DNA of 64,000 nt from an uncultured Collinsella sp. (GTDB lineage Bacteria > Actinomycetota > Coriobacteriia > Coriobacteriales > Coriobacteriaceae), in NCBI GenBank assembly GCA_902489665.1, contig CABUAT010000001.1, forward strand, positions 1 to 64,000, given 5' to 3'. The notes under the pieces were generated by a model, which was not told where the DNA came from, made no database searches, and saw only the letters and a list, made by a program, of their open reading frames with translations. A program made the translations under genes and the position numbers. Shown here piece after piece: positions 8,921 to 17,012 of the stretch (the stretch's first letter is position 1; the number at the start of each line of letters is the position of its first letter).

Positions 8921-9241
8921 ATGGAGGCACAGATGAAGCGCGGCTTCCTCGAGGCCTGCGTACTCGCGGCCGTCTCGGGCGAGGAATCCTACGGCTATCA
9001 GATCGTAAAGGACGTGCCCGCGAGCATGGGGCTCACGGAGTCCACGCTCTATCCGTTGCTCAAGCGCCTGGAGAAGGCGGGGTGCATCACGGCGCGCTCC
9101 GCCGAGCACAACGGGCGGCTGCGAAGGTACTACCGCATCACGGACACCGGGCATGAGCGTATCGCCGAGTTCCTCGCCGAATGGCCATCCGTGCAGGAGA
9201 TCTACCGTTACGTGAAGGGAGCGCACCATGACGCGCGATGA
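8921..9241 (+). CDS. PadR family transcriptional regulator
   Basis: A 106-residue winged-helix protein of the short PadR (PadR-s1) type, which usually represses its own operon and responds to small molecules or envelope stress. Typical segments are KRGFLEACVLAAVS, YGYQIVKDV, ESTLYPLLKRLEKAG and the wing RLRRYYRITDTG. The ATG at 8921 has a perfect AAAGGAGGTG ribosome binding site. Its end overlaps the next gene by 14 bases, so the two are translationally coupled. PadR plus DUF1700 plus DUF4097 is a common operon in Gram-positive anaerobes. Confidence 0.93.
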   Translation: MEAQMKRGFLEACVLAAVSGEESYGYQIVKDVPASMGLTESTLYPLLKRLEKAGCITARSAEHNGRLRRYYRITDTGHERIAEFLAEWPSVQEIYRYVKGAHHDAR

Positions 9242-9860
9242 GTTCTTGAACCGGCTGGGCGAGCTTCTGGCCTGCCTGCCGGCAGATCAGGTAAAGGAAA
9301 CGCAGGAGTTCTACGCGGAGGTCATCGCCGACCGTATGGAGGACGGCATGACGGAGGCCGAGGCTGTGGCCGCCATGGGCACGCTCGGTGAGGTCGCCGA
9401 GGCAACGCTCGACGAACTGCCCGCCGTGCCGCGCGCAATTGCGAGGACCAAGCGCAAGAGCACGGCGCTTCTATGGGCGCTCGCCATCGTGGGCTCTCCG
9501 GTATGGATTCCGCTGCTGCTCGCGTTCGTCGCCGTTGCCGCTACGGTCTACATCTGCATTTGGGTTCTTGCGCTCTGCGTGTGGATCGTGGCCGCGGCAT
9601 TCGGGGGCGCGGGCGTGGTGGGGCTCCTGTTCGCCGTGGACGGCATCATTATCGTGCATGTTCCGTACGTTTTAACCTCGATGGGAATGGGATTCGCTTC
9701 CATCGGTGTGGCGCTTCTCGCGGGAGCCGGCGCCTGGACGGCGTCCAAGCAAATCGCGCGCCTCTCTGCCCTTTGGGCGAAGAAAGCCGTTTCGCCCTTC
9801 TGGAAAGATCGAGGCAATAAGGGCCGCAGGGTCGCTGAAGCGGCGCCGCTCACGGCATAG
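9228..9860 (+). CDS. DUF1700 family membrane protein
   Basis: A 210-residue protein. The N-terminal 75 residues are soluble (HAAS-like: MTRDEFLNRLGELLACLP, then EFYAEVIADRMEDGMTEAEA and AMGTLGEVA). Three or four hydrophobic segments follow between about 80 and 175, then a basic C-terminal tail. DUF1700 proteins are nearly always encoded directly after a PadR regulator and before a DUF4097 protein, and are thought to act in membrane signalling; no reaction is known. The start overlaps padR. Nothing in it looks broken. Confidence 0.88.
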   Translation: MTRDEFLNRLGELLACLPADQVKETQEFYAEVIADRMEDGMTEAEAVAAMGTLGEVAEATLDELPAVPRAIARTKRKSTALLWALAIVGSPVWIPLLLAFVAVAATVYICIWVLALCVWIVAAAFGGAGVVGLLFAVDGIIIVHVPYVLTSMGMGFASIGVALLAGAGAWTASKQIARLSALWAKKAVSPFWKDRGNKGRRVAEAAPLTA

Positions 9861-9874
9861 GAAGGAGTGCAAAC

Positions 9875-10138
9875 ATGTCCAGCGTAAAAAAGATTTACCT
9901 TGCCGTAGCGGGTGGGCTTGTTGCCACGGGGCTCGTCCTGGCTGCTATCGGATTTGTAGCCTCTGGCTTTAACCTCGCTGTGTTCAACACACAGATCGAC
10001 CTGCGCGATGACACCATCATTCTGGGTGGTGTTGAAATAGACGACCCGACAGGACTTCCACTCATCGAGCAGCTTGCCGAGGTTGGCGAGATCCATATTG
10101 GATCTGCAACGACTGGTTCGTCTTCTCCTCGCACATGA
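9875..10138 (+). pseudogene. Truncated DUF4097-type envelope protein
   Basis: An 87-residue frame starting with a good GGAAGGAG ribosome binding site. It has an N-terminal membrane anchor (about residues 5-32) and the first part of a DUF4097 protein (IILGGVEIDDPTGLPLIEQL, then VGEIHIGSA). The usual beta-helical repeat domain of roughly 200 more residues is missing: after about residue 78 the reading becomes unrelated and soon stops. The sequence beyond is ParB-like coding debris on the other strand, so the gene was probably cut by a deletion or insertion. The full-length relative at 50387-51289 shows what is lost. Confidence 0.7.
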
Positions 10139-10330
10139 TCGAGCTCGTAGCAGCCATCCCCCTTCGGGCGCACCACGACGGGCGTGAGCACGCCGCGCTC
10201 GGAGCCTTTTTGCGAGACCTTCCGTCACGCTCTTCCTGCGTGGTGAACCGGTCATCGACCGACGGGAAGCTGATGGAAATTTCTCGACTTCGGGCCAATC
10301 CCGAAAGGCTGAGGAGATGTCGAGCATGAC
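10110..10330 (-). pseudogene. Degraded ParB-like fragment
   Basis: Read on the minus strand, three frames together give ParB/Spo0J N-domain-like pieces: MLDISSAFRDWPEVEK, then SVDDRFTTQEERD, then ERGVLTPVVVRPKGDGCYEL. The last closely follows the family pattern in which a GVLTPV strand leads to VRP and a GxYEL turn. The pieces are out of frame with one another, and the following GHRR motif is absent because the sequence joins the DUF4097 remnant. ParB-like proteins are common cargo of integrative elements. No start codon or ribosome binding site is claimed. Confidence 0.4.
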
Positions 10331-10462
10331 CTCATGACGGGGATGGCCCGGCGGCAATGCCGGGCCGCCCTCGGCAGCCGAGACTCCCCGCCCCGGCCCC
10401 GGGCAAGGGGCCGTCCCTTGCATCTCCATCCCGGTTGCGAAAGAGCCGAGAAGTGGCCGCGC
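10331..10462. other. GC-rich gap between debris and the MFS gene
   Basis: The stretch contains an inverted repeat (GGCCCGGCGGC near 10347 against GCCGGGCCGCC near 10358) just downstream of the minus-strand MFS gene. It could serve as a factor-dependent or weak terminator because no T-run follows. No gene is seen. Confidence 0.35.
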
Positions 10463-11839
10463 CTACGAGGGGATCTCCCTCGGGATGAACCGCGACGCGA
10501 CCAGGCCGGCGACGGCCGCCACGCACACCGCGCCGAACACCCCAGCCGTACCCGCGGCGGTCGCGGCGGGGGCAAGCATGCCGCACGCCGCAGTCGAGAC
10601 GGTGCCGCCGAAGCCCCTGAAGAACATGGCCATGGAGGTGGCGCGCCCGGCGTCCGCCGGATCGGCGCCCGTCTGGGCGGCAAGGTTGGACACGGGCATG
10701 CCGATGCCGACGCCGAGACCCAGCACCGCCGCGACGGCGGTGCAGGAGGCGACCGCTAGCATCGGGGACATCGCAGAGAACGTCACCGACGCCGCAAGGA
10801 CGACGGCGGATGACGCCGCCGCGATGGCGCGGAGCCGCCCGGTCGCGCGGAACGCCGCGCCGGATGTATTGCTGCCGACCATGAGGGCAAGCGTCATGGG
10901 AATGAGCACCGCGCCGGACGAGGCAGCGGCCATGCCCAGCCCCTCCTGGAGGAGCCTAGGCAGGTAGGAGACGCCCGCCATGAGGGCGAATTGGACGCAG
11001 AAGCCGGAGACGAACCCCGCTACGACCTGCCCGCGGCGAAACAGCCCCATGGGGACGGTCGGGGCGGCCTTGCCCCTCTCCACGCGGGAAAGGAGCGCGA
11101 CGCAGGCAACGGACAGCACGACGAGGGCGACGAACTGCGGCGAGGCCATGGGAAAGACGCTGCCCGCCAAGCTGAAGGCGAGGACGAGGCTCAGAACGCA
11201 CAGCGAGGCGGCGACGCTCCCCGAGACGTCGAAGCCAACTACAGGGGCCCCGGGAGCCCTGCCGGGCAGGCAGCGCCCCGACAGGAACAGGGCGACGATC
11301 GAGATGGGGAGGTTGACGACGAAGATGACGTGCCAGGATAACCCCTGGGCGACGGCCCCGCCGATGACGGGCCCTACGACGCTCGCAATCCCGTACATGG
11401 CCGAAGCCGCCCCGAGGTACGGTCCCCTGTCCCTCGGGGCGAGCATCATCGCCGCGGCAATGAACACACCCGCCTCGAGAACGCCGCCGCCCACGCCCTG
11501 AAGCAGGCGGAACGCCGCCAGCGCCTCTATCGTCGGTGCGAGGGCGCACAGGACGGACGATGCGGCGAAGAGCGCGAGCCCCGCCACGTACACCCTCCAG
11601 AGGCCGAACGAGAACGCCAGCCCTCCGCACAGGAGGGTGGATACGGTGCTCGCCACGAGGTAGGCGGTCATCGGCCAGGCATAGTGGGCCTCCCCTCCGA
11701 GCGCCGCGGCGACGGTGGGCATGGCAGTGGCCACCACGGTCGAGTCGAGCGCCGCGACGAACAAGGCGAGCATGAGGCCCGCCACGGTCGACTTACCGAC
11801 CGCCCCCGTCGCGGGGATGGACATCGGTTTTTCCTGCAT
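10463..11839 (-). CDS. MFS transporter, DHA2/EmrB-QacA-type drug exporter
   Basis: A 458-residue membrane protein with about 13-14 hydrophobic segments. The opening MLALFVAALDSTVVATAMPTV contains the DHA2 motif LDxTVVxxAxP. FRLLQGVGGGVLEAG matches motif C-like antiporter sequences, and GPVIGGAV follows. Such proteins expel drugs or dyes in exchange for protons. The start has GAGAGGAAG upstream; an internal ATG five codons later is possible. It follows the AraC/GyrI regulator on the same strand, which suggests regulator and pump form one induced unit. Codon use is even more GC-rich than in the neighbours, consistent with transfer. Confidence 0.88.
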   Translation of the reverse strand: MQEKPMSIPATGAVGKSTVAGLMLALFVAALDSTVVATAMPTVAAALGGEAHYAWPMTAYLVASTVSTLLCGGLAFSFGLWRVYVAGLALFAASSVLCALAPTIEALAAFRLLQGVGGGVLEAGVFIAAAMMLAPRDRGPYLGAASAMYGIASVVGPVIGGAVAQGLSWHVIFVVNLPISIVALFLSGRCLPGRAPGAPVVGFDVSGSVAASLCVLSLVLAFSLAGSVFPMASPQFVALVVLSVACVALLSRVERGKAAPTVPMGLFRRGQVVAGFVSGFCVQFALMAGVSYLPRLLQEGLGMAAASSGAVLIPMTLALMVGSNTSGAAFRATGRLRAIAAASSAVVLAASVTFSAMSPMLAVASCTAVAAVLGLGVGIGMPVSNLAAQTGADPADAGRATSMAMFFRGFGGTVSTAACGMLAPAATAAGTAGVFGAVCVAAVAGLVASRFIPREIPS

Positions 11840-11917
11840 GTTTCTTCCTCTCTACTCAGCGCCCGCCCGCGCGGGCACCGCGGGGCATCCCCCGCGTCAG
11901 ACAAAAGGAAGGACGGG

Positions 11918-12805
11918 TCACCCCCTGGGCCTCCTCGCCACGGGCATCCAGATCTCGCTGCGATACCCTCTCGACGCGAAGTCGCCATGCGGGTACACCT
12001 CGAGGCTGACGTCGCCGGCGAGCTCGTAGCCCGAGGACGGGAGCCACTCGGAGAAGATTCTGCGGTAGTGCTCGGCGGTCGCGACGTCGCACGGCCCGGT
12101 GCAGCCGAACACGGCCCACGTGCCGGCGGGGACGTAAATCTCGTCCGCCCAGCCGGGCGCCTCCCCCGAGGACGCCACCGCTATCCGGTAGCTCGACTCC
12201 CCGCCCTCGGACACGTTGACCCCGAGAACCCCCTCGGGTCCCGAGCCATCGGCGAGGGCGAGCAGGGCCTCGATGCTCCCGGAGCGCGAGGCGCCACCCC
12301 AGAACCTCCCGAGCTCCTCTCTCCCCTCCTCCCCCATCTGGGCGAGGAGGCCCGCCTCGGACGGCCCGCACGGAAGCGACACCCCGACGAGGCGCATCCC
12401 GCCCCATGGGACGATCCTCCACGGCAGGGGCTCGGCGCCCGTGACGGTGAGGGAGAACGAAAGCCTCGGAAAGACCGAGAGCGGGGCGCCCGGGCGCTTC
12501 GCCTCGCTGGGCGAGATCCCGAGGGCGTCCCTGAACGCTCGGTTGAACGCGGTCGGGGAGCAGTAGCCGTACCGGACCGCGACGTCGACGACCCGCTCCC
12601 CGCGGGACAGGTCGAGCGCGGCGCGGGAGATGCGGCGCCGGCGCACGTACTCCCCGAGACCGATGCCGGCGATATAGGAGAACATCCTCCGGAACTGTCC
12701 CTCGGTGCAGGCGGCGAGCCGCGCCGCATGGGCGAGGTCGAGGTCCCCCTCGAGGTTCGCCTCTATGTAGTCCATCGCGTCGTTGAGGCCCTCTATCCAG
12801 CCCAT
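11918..12805 (-). CDS. AraC family regulator with GyrI-like effector domain
   Basis: A 295-residue regulator. The AraC-type double helix-turn-helix is at the N-terminus (about residues 10-110, with EGQFRRMFSYIAGIGLGEY and VAVRYGYCSPTAFNRAFRDALG). A GyrI-like ligand-binding domain follows (about 130-290, with YVPAGTWAVFGC and the ending YRSEIWMPV). This order matches Rob/BmrR-like sensors that detect amphipathic drugs and switch on an exporter, here the MFS gene 78 bases downstream. The ATG at 12805 has AAGGATGG upstream; a longer frame reaching 13147 has no support. GC content is high. Confidence 0.9.
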   Translation of the reverse strand: MGWIEGLNDAMDYIEANLEGDLDLAHAARLAACTEGQFRRMFSYIAGIGLGEYVRRRRISRAALDLSRGERVVDVAVRYGYCSPTAFNRAFRDALGISPSEAKRPGAPLSVFPRLSFSLTVTGAEPLPWRIVPWGGMRLVGVSLPCGPSEAGLLAQMGEEGREELGRFWGGASRSGSIEALLALADGSGPEGVLGVNVSEGGESSYRIAVASSGEAPGWADEIYVPAGTWAVFGCTGPCDVATAEHYRRIFSEWLPSSGYELAGDVSLEVYPHGDFASRGYRSEIWMPVARRPRG

Positions 12806-13224
12806 CGGGTCACCATCCTTCCGAGAAGAGAGCATGGGGCAACAAGGCAGCGCAGTCCTCGCGTCCAAGGGGCGAATAATGAGAGTTTTTGATGACTGGC
12901 TCGTCGCCGACGGCCCGTCTCGATGATAGACCGTCGGCACGAGGATCCGACCCGCGAATGCCCGTTTTGCATTGTCAGGAACCTCGCTCAGGAGCACGCC
13001 ATGAAGGAGGATGCCCGCCGCGCCGTGATGCGCGCGGCACACCAACGACGCGACAGCCGCGATCGAAAGCTGAGGAGGGACGTTAGCCACTGGGTTAGCA
13101 AGTAGCCCATTCCGTGCGCACAGCGCCAGGAACAGCGGCCCGCCCATCGATCATCTTGGACCATGGTACAGTCGCAGTAAGAGGACGGACAGCGGGCGTG
13201 CGCCAGGGCGAACAAATTGGCATG
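12806..13224. other. Intergenic region, no confident gene
   Basis: About 420 bases between the AraC-type regulator and the liv terminator. The only frame of note is 12923-13105 on the plus strand (60 residues, with a CPFC pair). It lacks a ribosome binding site and recognisable relatives, so I do not call it. The promoter of the regulator should lie near 12830-12900, but no clear -35/-10 pair is visible. Confidence 0.35.
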
Positions 13225-13266
13225 AAAAGAAGACGGCATAGACCTTCTGGTCATGCCGTCTTCTTT
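13225..13266 (-). terminator. Terminator of the liv operon
   Basis: Perfect inverted repeat GAAGACGGCAT against ATGCCGTCTTC around a short loop, flanked by A and T runs so that it works on either strand. It lies about 70 bases downstream of livF. Confidence 0.85.
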
Positions 13267-13338
13267 GAATGACTAGTTGTCGCTCTGGTGCCCGCGCAGC
13301 GTCGGCCGATTCGCCGTTCGGTAGAACGGCGGAACCGC

Positions 13339-14052
13339 CTAACCGCCCAGATAGGCTTTGCGGACGTTGTCGTCGTGCAGGAGCTCTTGGCCCGTGCCGG
13401 TCATGGTAATCTTGCCGGTCTCGAGCACGTAGCCGCGCGTGGCGATGGAAAGTGCCATCTGCGCGTTCTGCTCGACCAGAAGCACCGTGGTGCCGGCCTT
13501 GTGCAGGTCCTCGACAATCTGGAAGATCTGCTCAATCAGAATCGGCGCCAAGCCCATGGAAGGCTCGTCGAGCATGAGCAGCTTGGGGTTACTCATAAGG
13601 GCACGCCCCATAACGAGCATCTGCTGCTCGCCGCCTGAAAGGGTACCGGCAACCTGGCGACGACGTTCCTTCAGGCGCGGGAACTGCTCGTAGACACGCT
13701 CCAGGCCCGGGGCAATTGTGGACTTGGGCTGTGTATAGGCGCCCATCTCCAGGTTCTCCTCGACCGTCATCTGCAAAAAGGCGCGGCGGCCCTCGGGAAC
13801 CTGGGCCAAGCCCTTGCCCACCAGCTTGTCGGCAGGCGTATGGGTAATGTCCTCGCCCATAAACTTGATGGAGCCGGTCTTGGAGCGCAGCAGGCCCGAG
13901 ACGGTCTTGAGCGTTGTGGACTTGCCGGCACCGTTGGCACCAATCAAGGCCACGATCTCGCCCTCGTTAACGTTAAAGGAGATGTCCTTGATGGCGTGGA
14001 TGGCGCCGTACCAGACGTTAATGTTGTAGACGGAAAGCATCGGCTCTGCCAT
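13339..14052 (-). CDS. livF: Branched-chain amino acid ABC transporter ATPase LivF
   Basis: A 237-residue ABC ATPase, one of the two that power the liv importer of leucine, isoleucine and valine. Walker A is GANGAGKST, the signature is LSGGEQQ and Walker B is LLMLDEPSMGL. The LivF-type opening MLSVYNINVWYGAIHAIKDIS identifies which of the pair it is. It starts directly after the livG stop and is the last gene of the operon, followed by a strong terminator at 13225-13266. Confidence 0.95.
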   Translation of the reverse strand: MAEPMLSVYNINVWYGAIHAIKDISFNVNEGEIVALIGANGAGKSTTLKTVSGLLRSKTGSIKFMGEDITHTPADKLVGKGLAQVPEGRRAFLQMTVEENLEMGAYTQPKSTIAPGLERVYEQFPRLKERRRQVAGTLSGGEQQMLVMGRALMSNPKLLMLDEPSMGLAPILIEQIFQIVEDLHKAGTTVLLVEQNAQMALSIATRGYVLETGKITMTGTGQELLHDDNVRKAYLGG

Positions 14053-14913
14053 TTAGTTCTCCCCCTTATCCTGCTTACCCAGATACGCCTCGATAACGGC
14101 GTCGTTGTTCTGGATTTCCTCTGCCGTGCCCTTGGCGATGACCTTGCCAAAGTTAAGCACGCAGATGCCCTCGCAGATGTTCATGACGAGCGACATATCA
14201 TGCTCGATAAGCATGATGGCGATGCCGAAGGTATCGCGAATCTTGACGATGTTCGCCATGAGCTCTGCGGTCTCGGACGGGTTCATACCGGCGGCAGGCT
14301 CGTCGAGCAACAGCAGCTTGGGGTTGGTGGCAAGCGCGCGGACGATTTCCAGACGACGCTGAGCGCCGTAAGGAAGCGAGCCGGCCTGTTCATTTGCCAG
14401 GTGCTCCATGTCAAAAATGGACAGCAGCTCCATGGCGCGCTCGTGGGCGGCCTTCTCGTGCTTCCAGTACGTCGGCAGGCGCAGCACGCCCTCAAAACCG
14501 GAGTAGCGCTCCTGGTTGTGCAGGCCGACCTTGACGTTGTCCTCCACCGTCATGGTGTTGAACAGGCGAATGTTTTGGAAGGTACGGGCGATGCCCATAC
14601 GGTTGACCTGATAGACCGACTTACCCGAGGTGTCCTCGCCATCGAGCAGGATGGTGCCGTGCGTGGGCTGGTACACCTTGGTGAGCAGGTTGAAGACCGT
14701 GGTCTTACCGGCGCCGTTGGGGCCGATCAGACCGGCGATCTCGGTCTTGCCGATGGTCAGGCTAAAGTCGTCGACAGCCTTAAGGCCGCCGAACTCAATA
14801 CCCAGGTGGATGCACTCGAGCGCCGGGCGCTCGCCCAGGTCGCGGTCGGGAACGATGGCACCAGAAGGATACGGGACCATCTTGCCCTTGTTGAACTCAA
14901 ACTTACTGGGCAT
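14053..14913 (-). CDS. livG: Branched-chain amino acid ABC transporter ATPase LivG
   Basis: A 286-residue ABC ATPase and partner of LivF. It has Walker A GPNGAGKTT, the LivG-type insertion after it (NLLTKVYQPTHG), a degenerate signature (LPYGAQRRLEIVRAL) and Walker B LLLLDEPAAGMNP. I use the ATG at 14913, which has GGAGG ten bases upstream; a longer frame reaches 14940. The start overlaps the end of livM by 11 bases, a sign of coupled translation. Confidence 0.94.
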   Translation of the reverse strand: MPSKFEFNKGKMVPYPSGAIVPDRDLGERPALECIHLGIEFGGLKAVDDFSLTIGKTEIAGLIGPNGAGKTTVFNLLTKVYQPTHGTILLDGEDTSGKSVYQVNRMGIARTFQNIRLFNTMTVEDNVKVGLHNQERYSGFEGVLRLPTYWKHEKAAHERAMELLSIFDMEHLANEQAGSLPYGAQRRLEIVRALATNPKLLLLDEPAAGMNPSETAELMANIVKIRDTFGIAIMLIEHDMSLVMNICEGICVLNFGKVIAKGTAEEIQNNDAVIEAYLGKQDKGEN

Positions 14914-15982
14914 CGGCTGCCACCTCCTTCTTGGGAGCAAAGCGATCCTTAATGCGTGCGAAGAACGCCTTGAGCTGCGGGTTGTTGGTAAAGATCATGA
15001 CCAGAATCAGCACGATGGCGTAGATGAGCATGCGGTAGTCCGAGAACTGACGGAGCAGCTCGGGAAGCACCGTGAGCAACGCCGCCGCGATGACGGAGCC
15101 GCGCATATTGCCCAGACCACCCAGGACCACGAACACCAGGATGAGGATGGACGTGTTGAAGTCAAACTTAGTGGCGGAAAGCTGCGAGAAGTTACCGCCG
15201 AAGAGAGCTCCGGCAGCACCGGCAAGGGCAGCGGAAACCACGAAGGCGATCATGCGGTATTCGGTGACGGAGATGCCTACCGACTCGGCTGCAATCTTGT
15301 TATCGCGCACGGCCATAATGGCACGGCCGGTACGGCTGCGAACCAGGTTGAGCACGATCACGAGTGCGACCATGACCAGGATGGCACCGGCGAGGAAGGT
15401 CGAGTACGTCGACACGCCCGAGGCGCCCTGGGCGCCCTTGATGATGGCGGTACCGTCCTCGAGCAGATGCAGGTCGTCGATCGTAGAGTTGCCCGTGATG
15501 TTAAAGATCACGTGCAGGCCGCGGGAGTCGACACCCACAATGAGGCAGGTGACGATCTCTTTGATGATCTCGCCAAAGGCCAGCGTCACGATAGCCAGGT
15601 AATCGCCGCTCAGGCGCAGGACCGGGATACCGATCAAGAAGCCCAAGATGGCAGCGGCGATAGCGCCGACCACAATGCTGATGATAAGGCGCACCGGATC
15701 GGAGGGAACGGCGCTCTCGAGGGCGACCGCGGTGACGATGCCCGTGTAGGCACCGACACTCATAAAGCCCGCATGGCCCAGCGACAAGTCGCCCGCGATG
15801 CCGACGACGAGGTTAAGGGAGATGGCCATGACGATATAGGCCGTGATGGGAACCAGCTGACCGGCGATCATGCGCGGAATCATATGGTTGGACTGCATAA
15901 AGAACACGATGGCGAACGCCACAAGGCACATGGCGTACGTAACAAAGTCGTGACGCGTCTGCTTGTCTTTAAGAAACTTCAT
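14903..15982 (-). CDS. livM: Branched-chain amino acid ABC transporter permease LivM
   Basis: A 359-residue inner-membrane permease with about eight to ten hydrophobic segments. LivM-type motifs include SLNLVVGIAGDLSLGHAGFMSVGAYT near residue 55 and SGDYLAIVTLAFGEI. The GRAIMAVRDNKIAAESVGI loop is the ATPase-contacting segment shared by LivH/LivM. I use the ATG at 15982; a GTG at 15991 would overlap the livH stop region and is also possible. The gene lies within nine bases of livH. Confidence 0.94.
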   Translation of the reverse strand: MKFLKDKQTRHDFVTYAMCLVAFAIVFFMQSNHMIPRMIAGQLVPITAYIVMAISLNLVVGIAGDLSLGHAGFMSVGAYTGIVTAVALESAVPSDPVRLIISIVVGAIAAAILGFLIGIPVLRLSGDYLAIVTLAFGEIIKEIVTCLIVGVDSRGLHVIFNITGNSTIDDLHLLEDGTAIIKGAQGASGVSTYSTFLAGAILVMVALVIVLNLVRSRTGRAIMAVRDNKIAAESVGISVTEYRMIAFVVSAALAGAAGALFGGNFSQLSATKFDFNTSILILVFVVLGGLGNMRGSVIAAALLTVLPELLRQFSDYRMLIYAIVLILVMIFTNNPQLKAFFARIKDRFAPKKEVAADAQ

Positions 15983-15991
15983 AACGCTCAC

Positions 15992-16873
15992 CTACACCTT
16001 CTCGGGGACGTACTTGCCCAAGAGGCCGGCAGGCTTGACGAGCAGGACGATGATCAGAACACCAAAGACGATGGAGTTGGCAAGGCTCGTGGAAATGTAA
16101 GCCTGTGCCATCGCCTCGATGATGCCGATGAGAATGCCACCGACAAAGGCACCGGGGATGGAGCCGATACCGCCGAAGACGGCGGCGTCGAAGGCCTTGA
16201 TGCCAGGCATGGCGCCCGTGGTGGGTTGCAGGACCGGCGAGTAGGAGCACAGGAGCACACCGGCGATGGCGGCAAGGGCGGAGCCGATGGCAAACGTCAT
16301 CGAGATGGTACGGTTGACGTTGATGCCCATGAGCTGAGCGGCGGCTTTGTCCTCGGACACGGCGCGCATGGCTTTGCCCATCTTGGTCTTACCTGTAAAG
16401 AACATCAGGCCGGCCATGATAACCAGGCAGGCGACGATGGTGACGAGCGAGACGGCGCTTACATTGAACTTGGCCAAGAACTCCGGCACCTGGAAGGTGA
16501 CGAGCGAAGTGAAGTTCTTGGGCGTGGCGCCCCACAGAAGCTGCGCGGCGTTCTGCAGGAAGTAAGACACGCCGATGGCCGTGATCAGAACGGCCAGCGG
16601 GCCCGCCTGACGCAGCGGCTTGTATGCCAGACCCTCGATGAGAACACCGAGAACGGTACAGACCACACAAGAGAGAATTACAGATGCCCAGCCCGGGAGG
16701 CCGAGATACGACGTGGCGCAGAACGAGACATAGGCACCGACCATGATAACGTCGCCGTGAGCGAAGTTCAGCATCTTGGCGATGCCATAGACCATGGTGT
16801 AGCCCAACGCGATGATGGCGTAGACGCTGCCCATGGACAGGCCGTTGACCAGGTATTGGATAAAGACCGTCAT
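15992..16873 (-). CDS. livH: Branched-chain amino acid ABC transporter permease LivH
   Basis: A 293-residue membrane permease. The opening FIQYLVNGLSMGSVYAIIAL and the motif GYTMVYGIAKMLNFAHGD are diagnostic of LivH, and GKAMRAVSEDKAAAQLMGI is the ATPase coupling loop. The ATG at 16873 has GGGGGA upstream; the earlier in-frame ATG at 16882 abuts that site and is unlikely. Two hairpins separate it from the substrate-binding protein gene upstream. Confidence 0.94.
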   Translation of the reverse strand: MTVFIQYLVNGLSMGSVYAIIALGYTMVYGIAKMLNFAHGDVIMVGAYVSFCATSYLGLPGWASVILSCVVCTVLGVLIEGLAYKPLRQAGPLAVLITAIGVSYFLQNAAQLLWGATPKNFTSLVTFQVPEFLAKFNVSAVSLVTIVACLVIMAGLMFFTGKTKMGKAMRAVSEDKAAAQLMGINVNRTISMTFAIGSALAAIAGVLLCSYSPVLQPTTGAMPGIKAFDAAVFGGIGSIPGAFVGGILIGIIEAMAQAYISTSLANSIVFGVLIIVLLVKPAGLLGKYVPEKV

Positions 16874-16913
16874 GTTCCACATCCCCCTTTCGAATAGGTT
16901 TCCAGTTAATGTA

Positions 16914-16939
16914 TGAAACAGGGACGTTACACTGTCCCT
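16914..16939 (-). repeat. GGGAC hairpin in the liv leader
   Basis: AGGGAC and GTCCCT arms around a short centre, about 45 bases upstream of the livH start. It belongs to the loose group of GGGAC palindromes seen at several sites. It may shape the 5' end of a processed livH transcript. Confidence 0.4.
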
Positions 16940-16949
16940 AGATACCAAG

Positions 16950-16981
16950 CAAGCAGGGAAGGCCAAAACCTCCCCTGCTTG
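16950..16981 (-). terminator. Intercistronic hairpin between binding protein and livH
   Basis: Stem CAAGCAGGG with a near-perfect partner (CCCTGCTTG), about 30 bases after the stop of the binding-protein gene and without a T-run. In ABC operons such hairpins commonly protect the binding-protein message or attenuate readthrough, giving more binding protein than permease. Confidence 0.6.
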
Positions 16982-17012
16982 GGATCAAAACCGCTCTATG
17001 TAAGGCGGCTTA

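Noticed and set aside
8673..12805. Intact integrative element or prophage
   Set aside because: There is no integrase, transposase, relaxase or attachment-site repeat; only a decayed ParB-like fragment and palindromes hint at past mobility.
12923..13105. 60-residue plus-strand frame with a CPFC pair
   Set aside because: No ribosome binding site precedes it and overlapping frames are equally open; no relatives are recognised. Too weak to call.
14630..16897. A 755-residue plus-strand open frame across livG, livM and livH
   Set aside because: It spans three well-supported genes on the other strand and has His/Asp/Gly-rich composition typical of antisense frames in GC-rich DNA.
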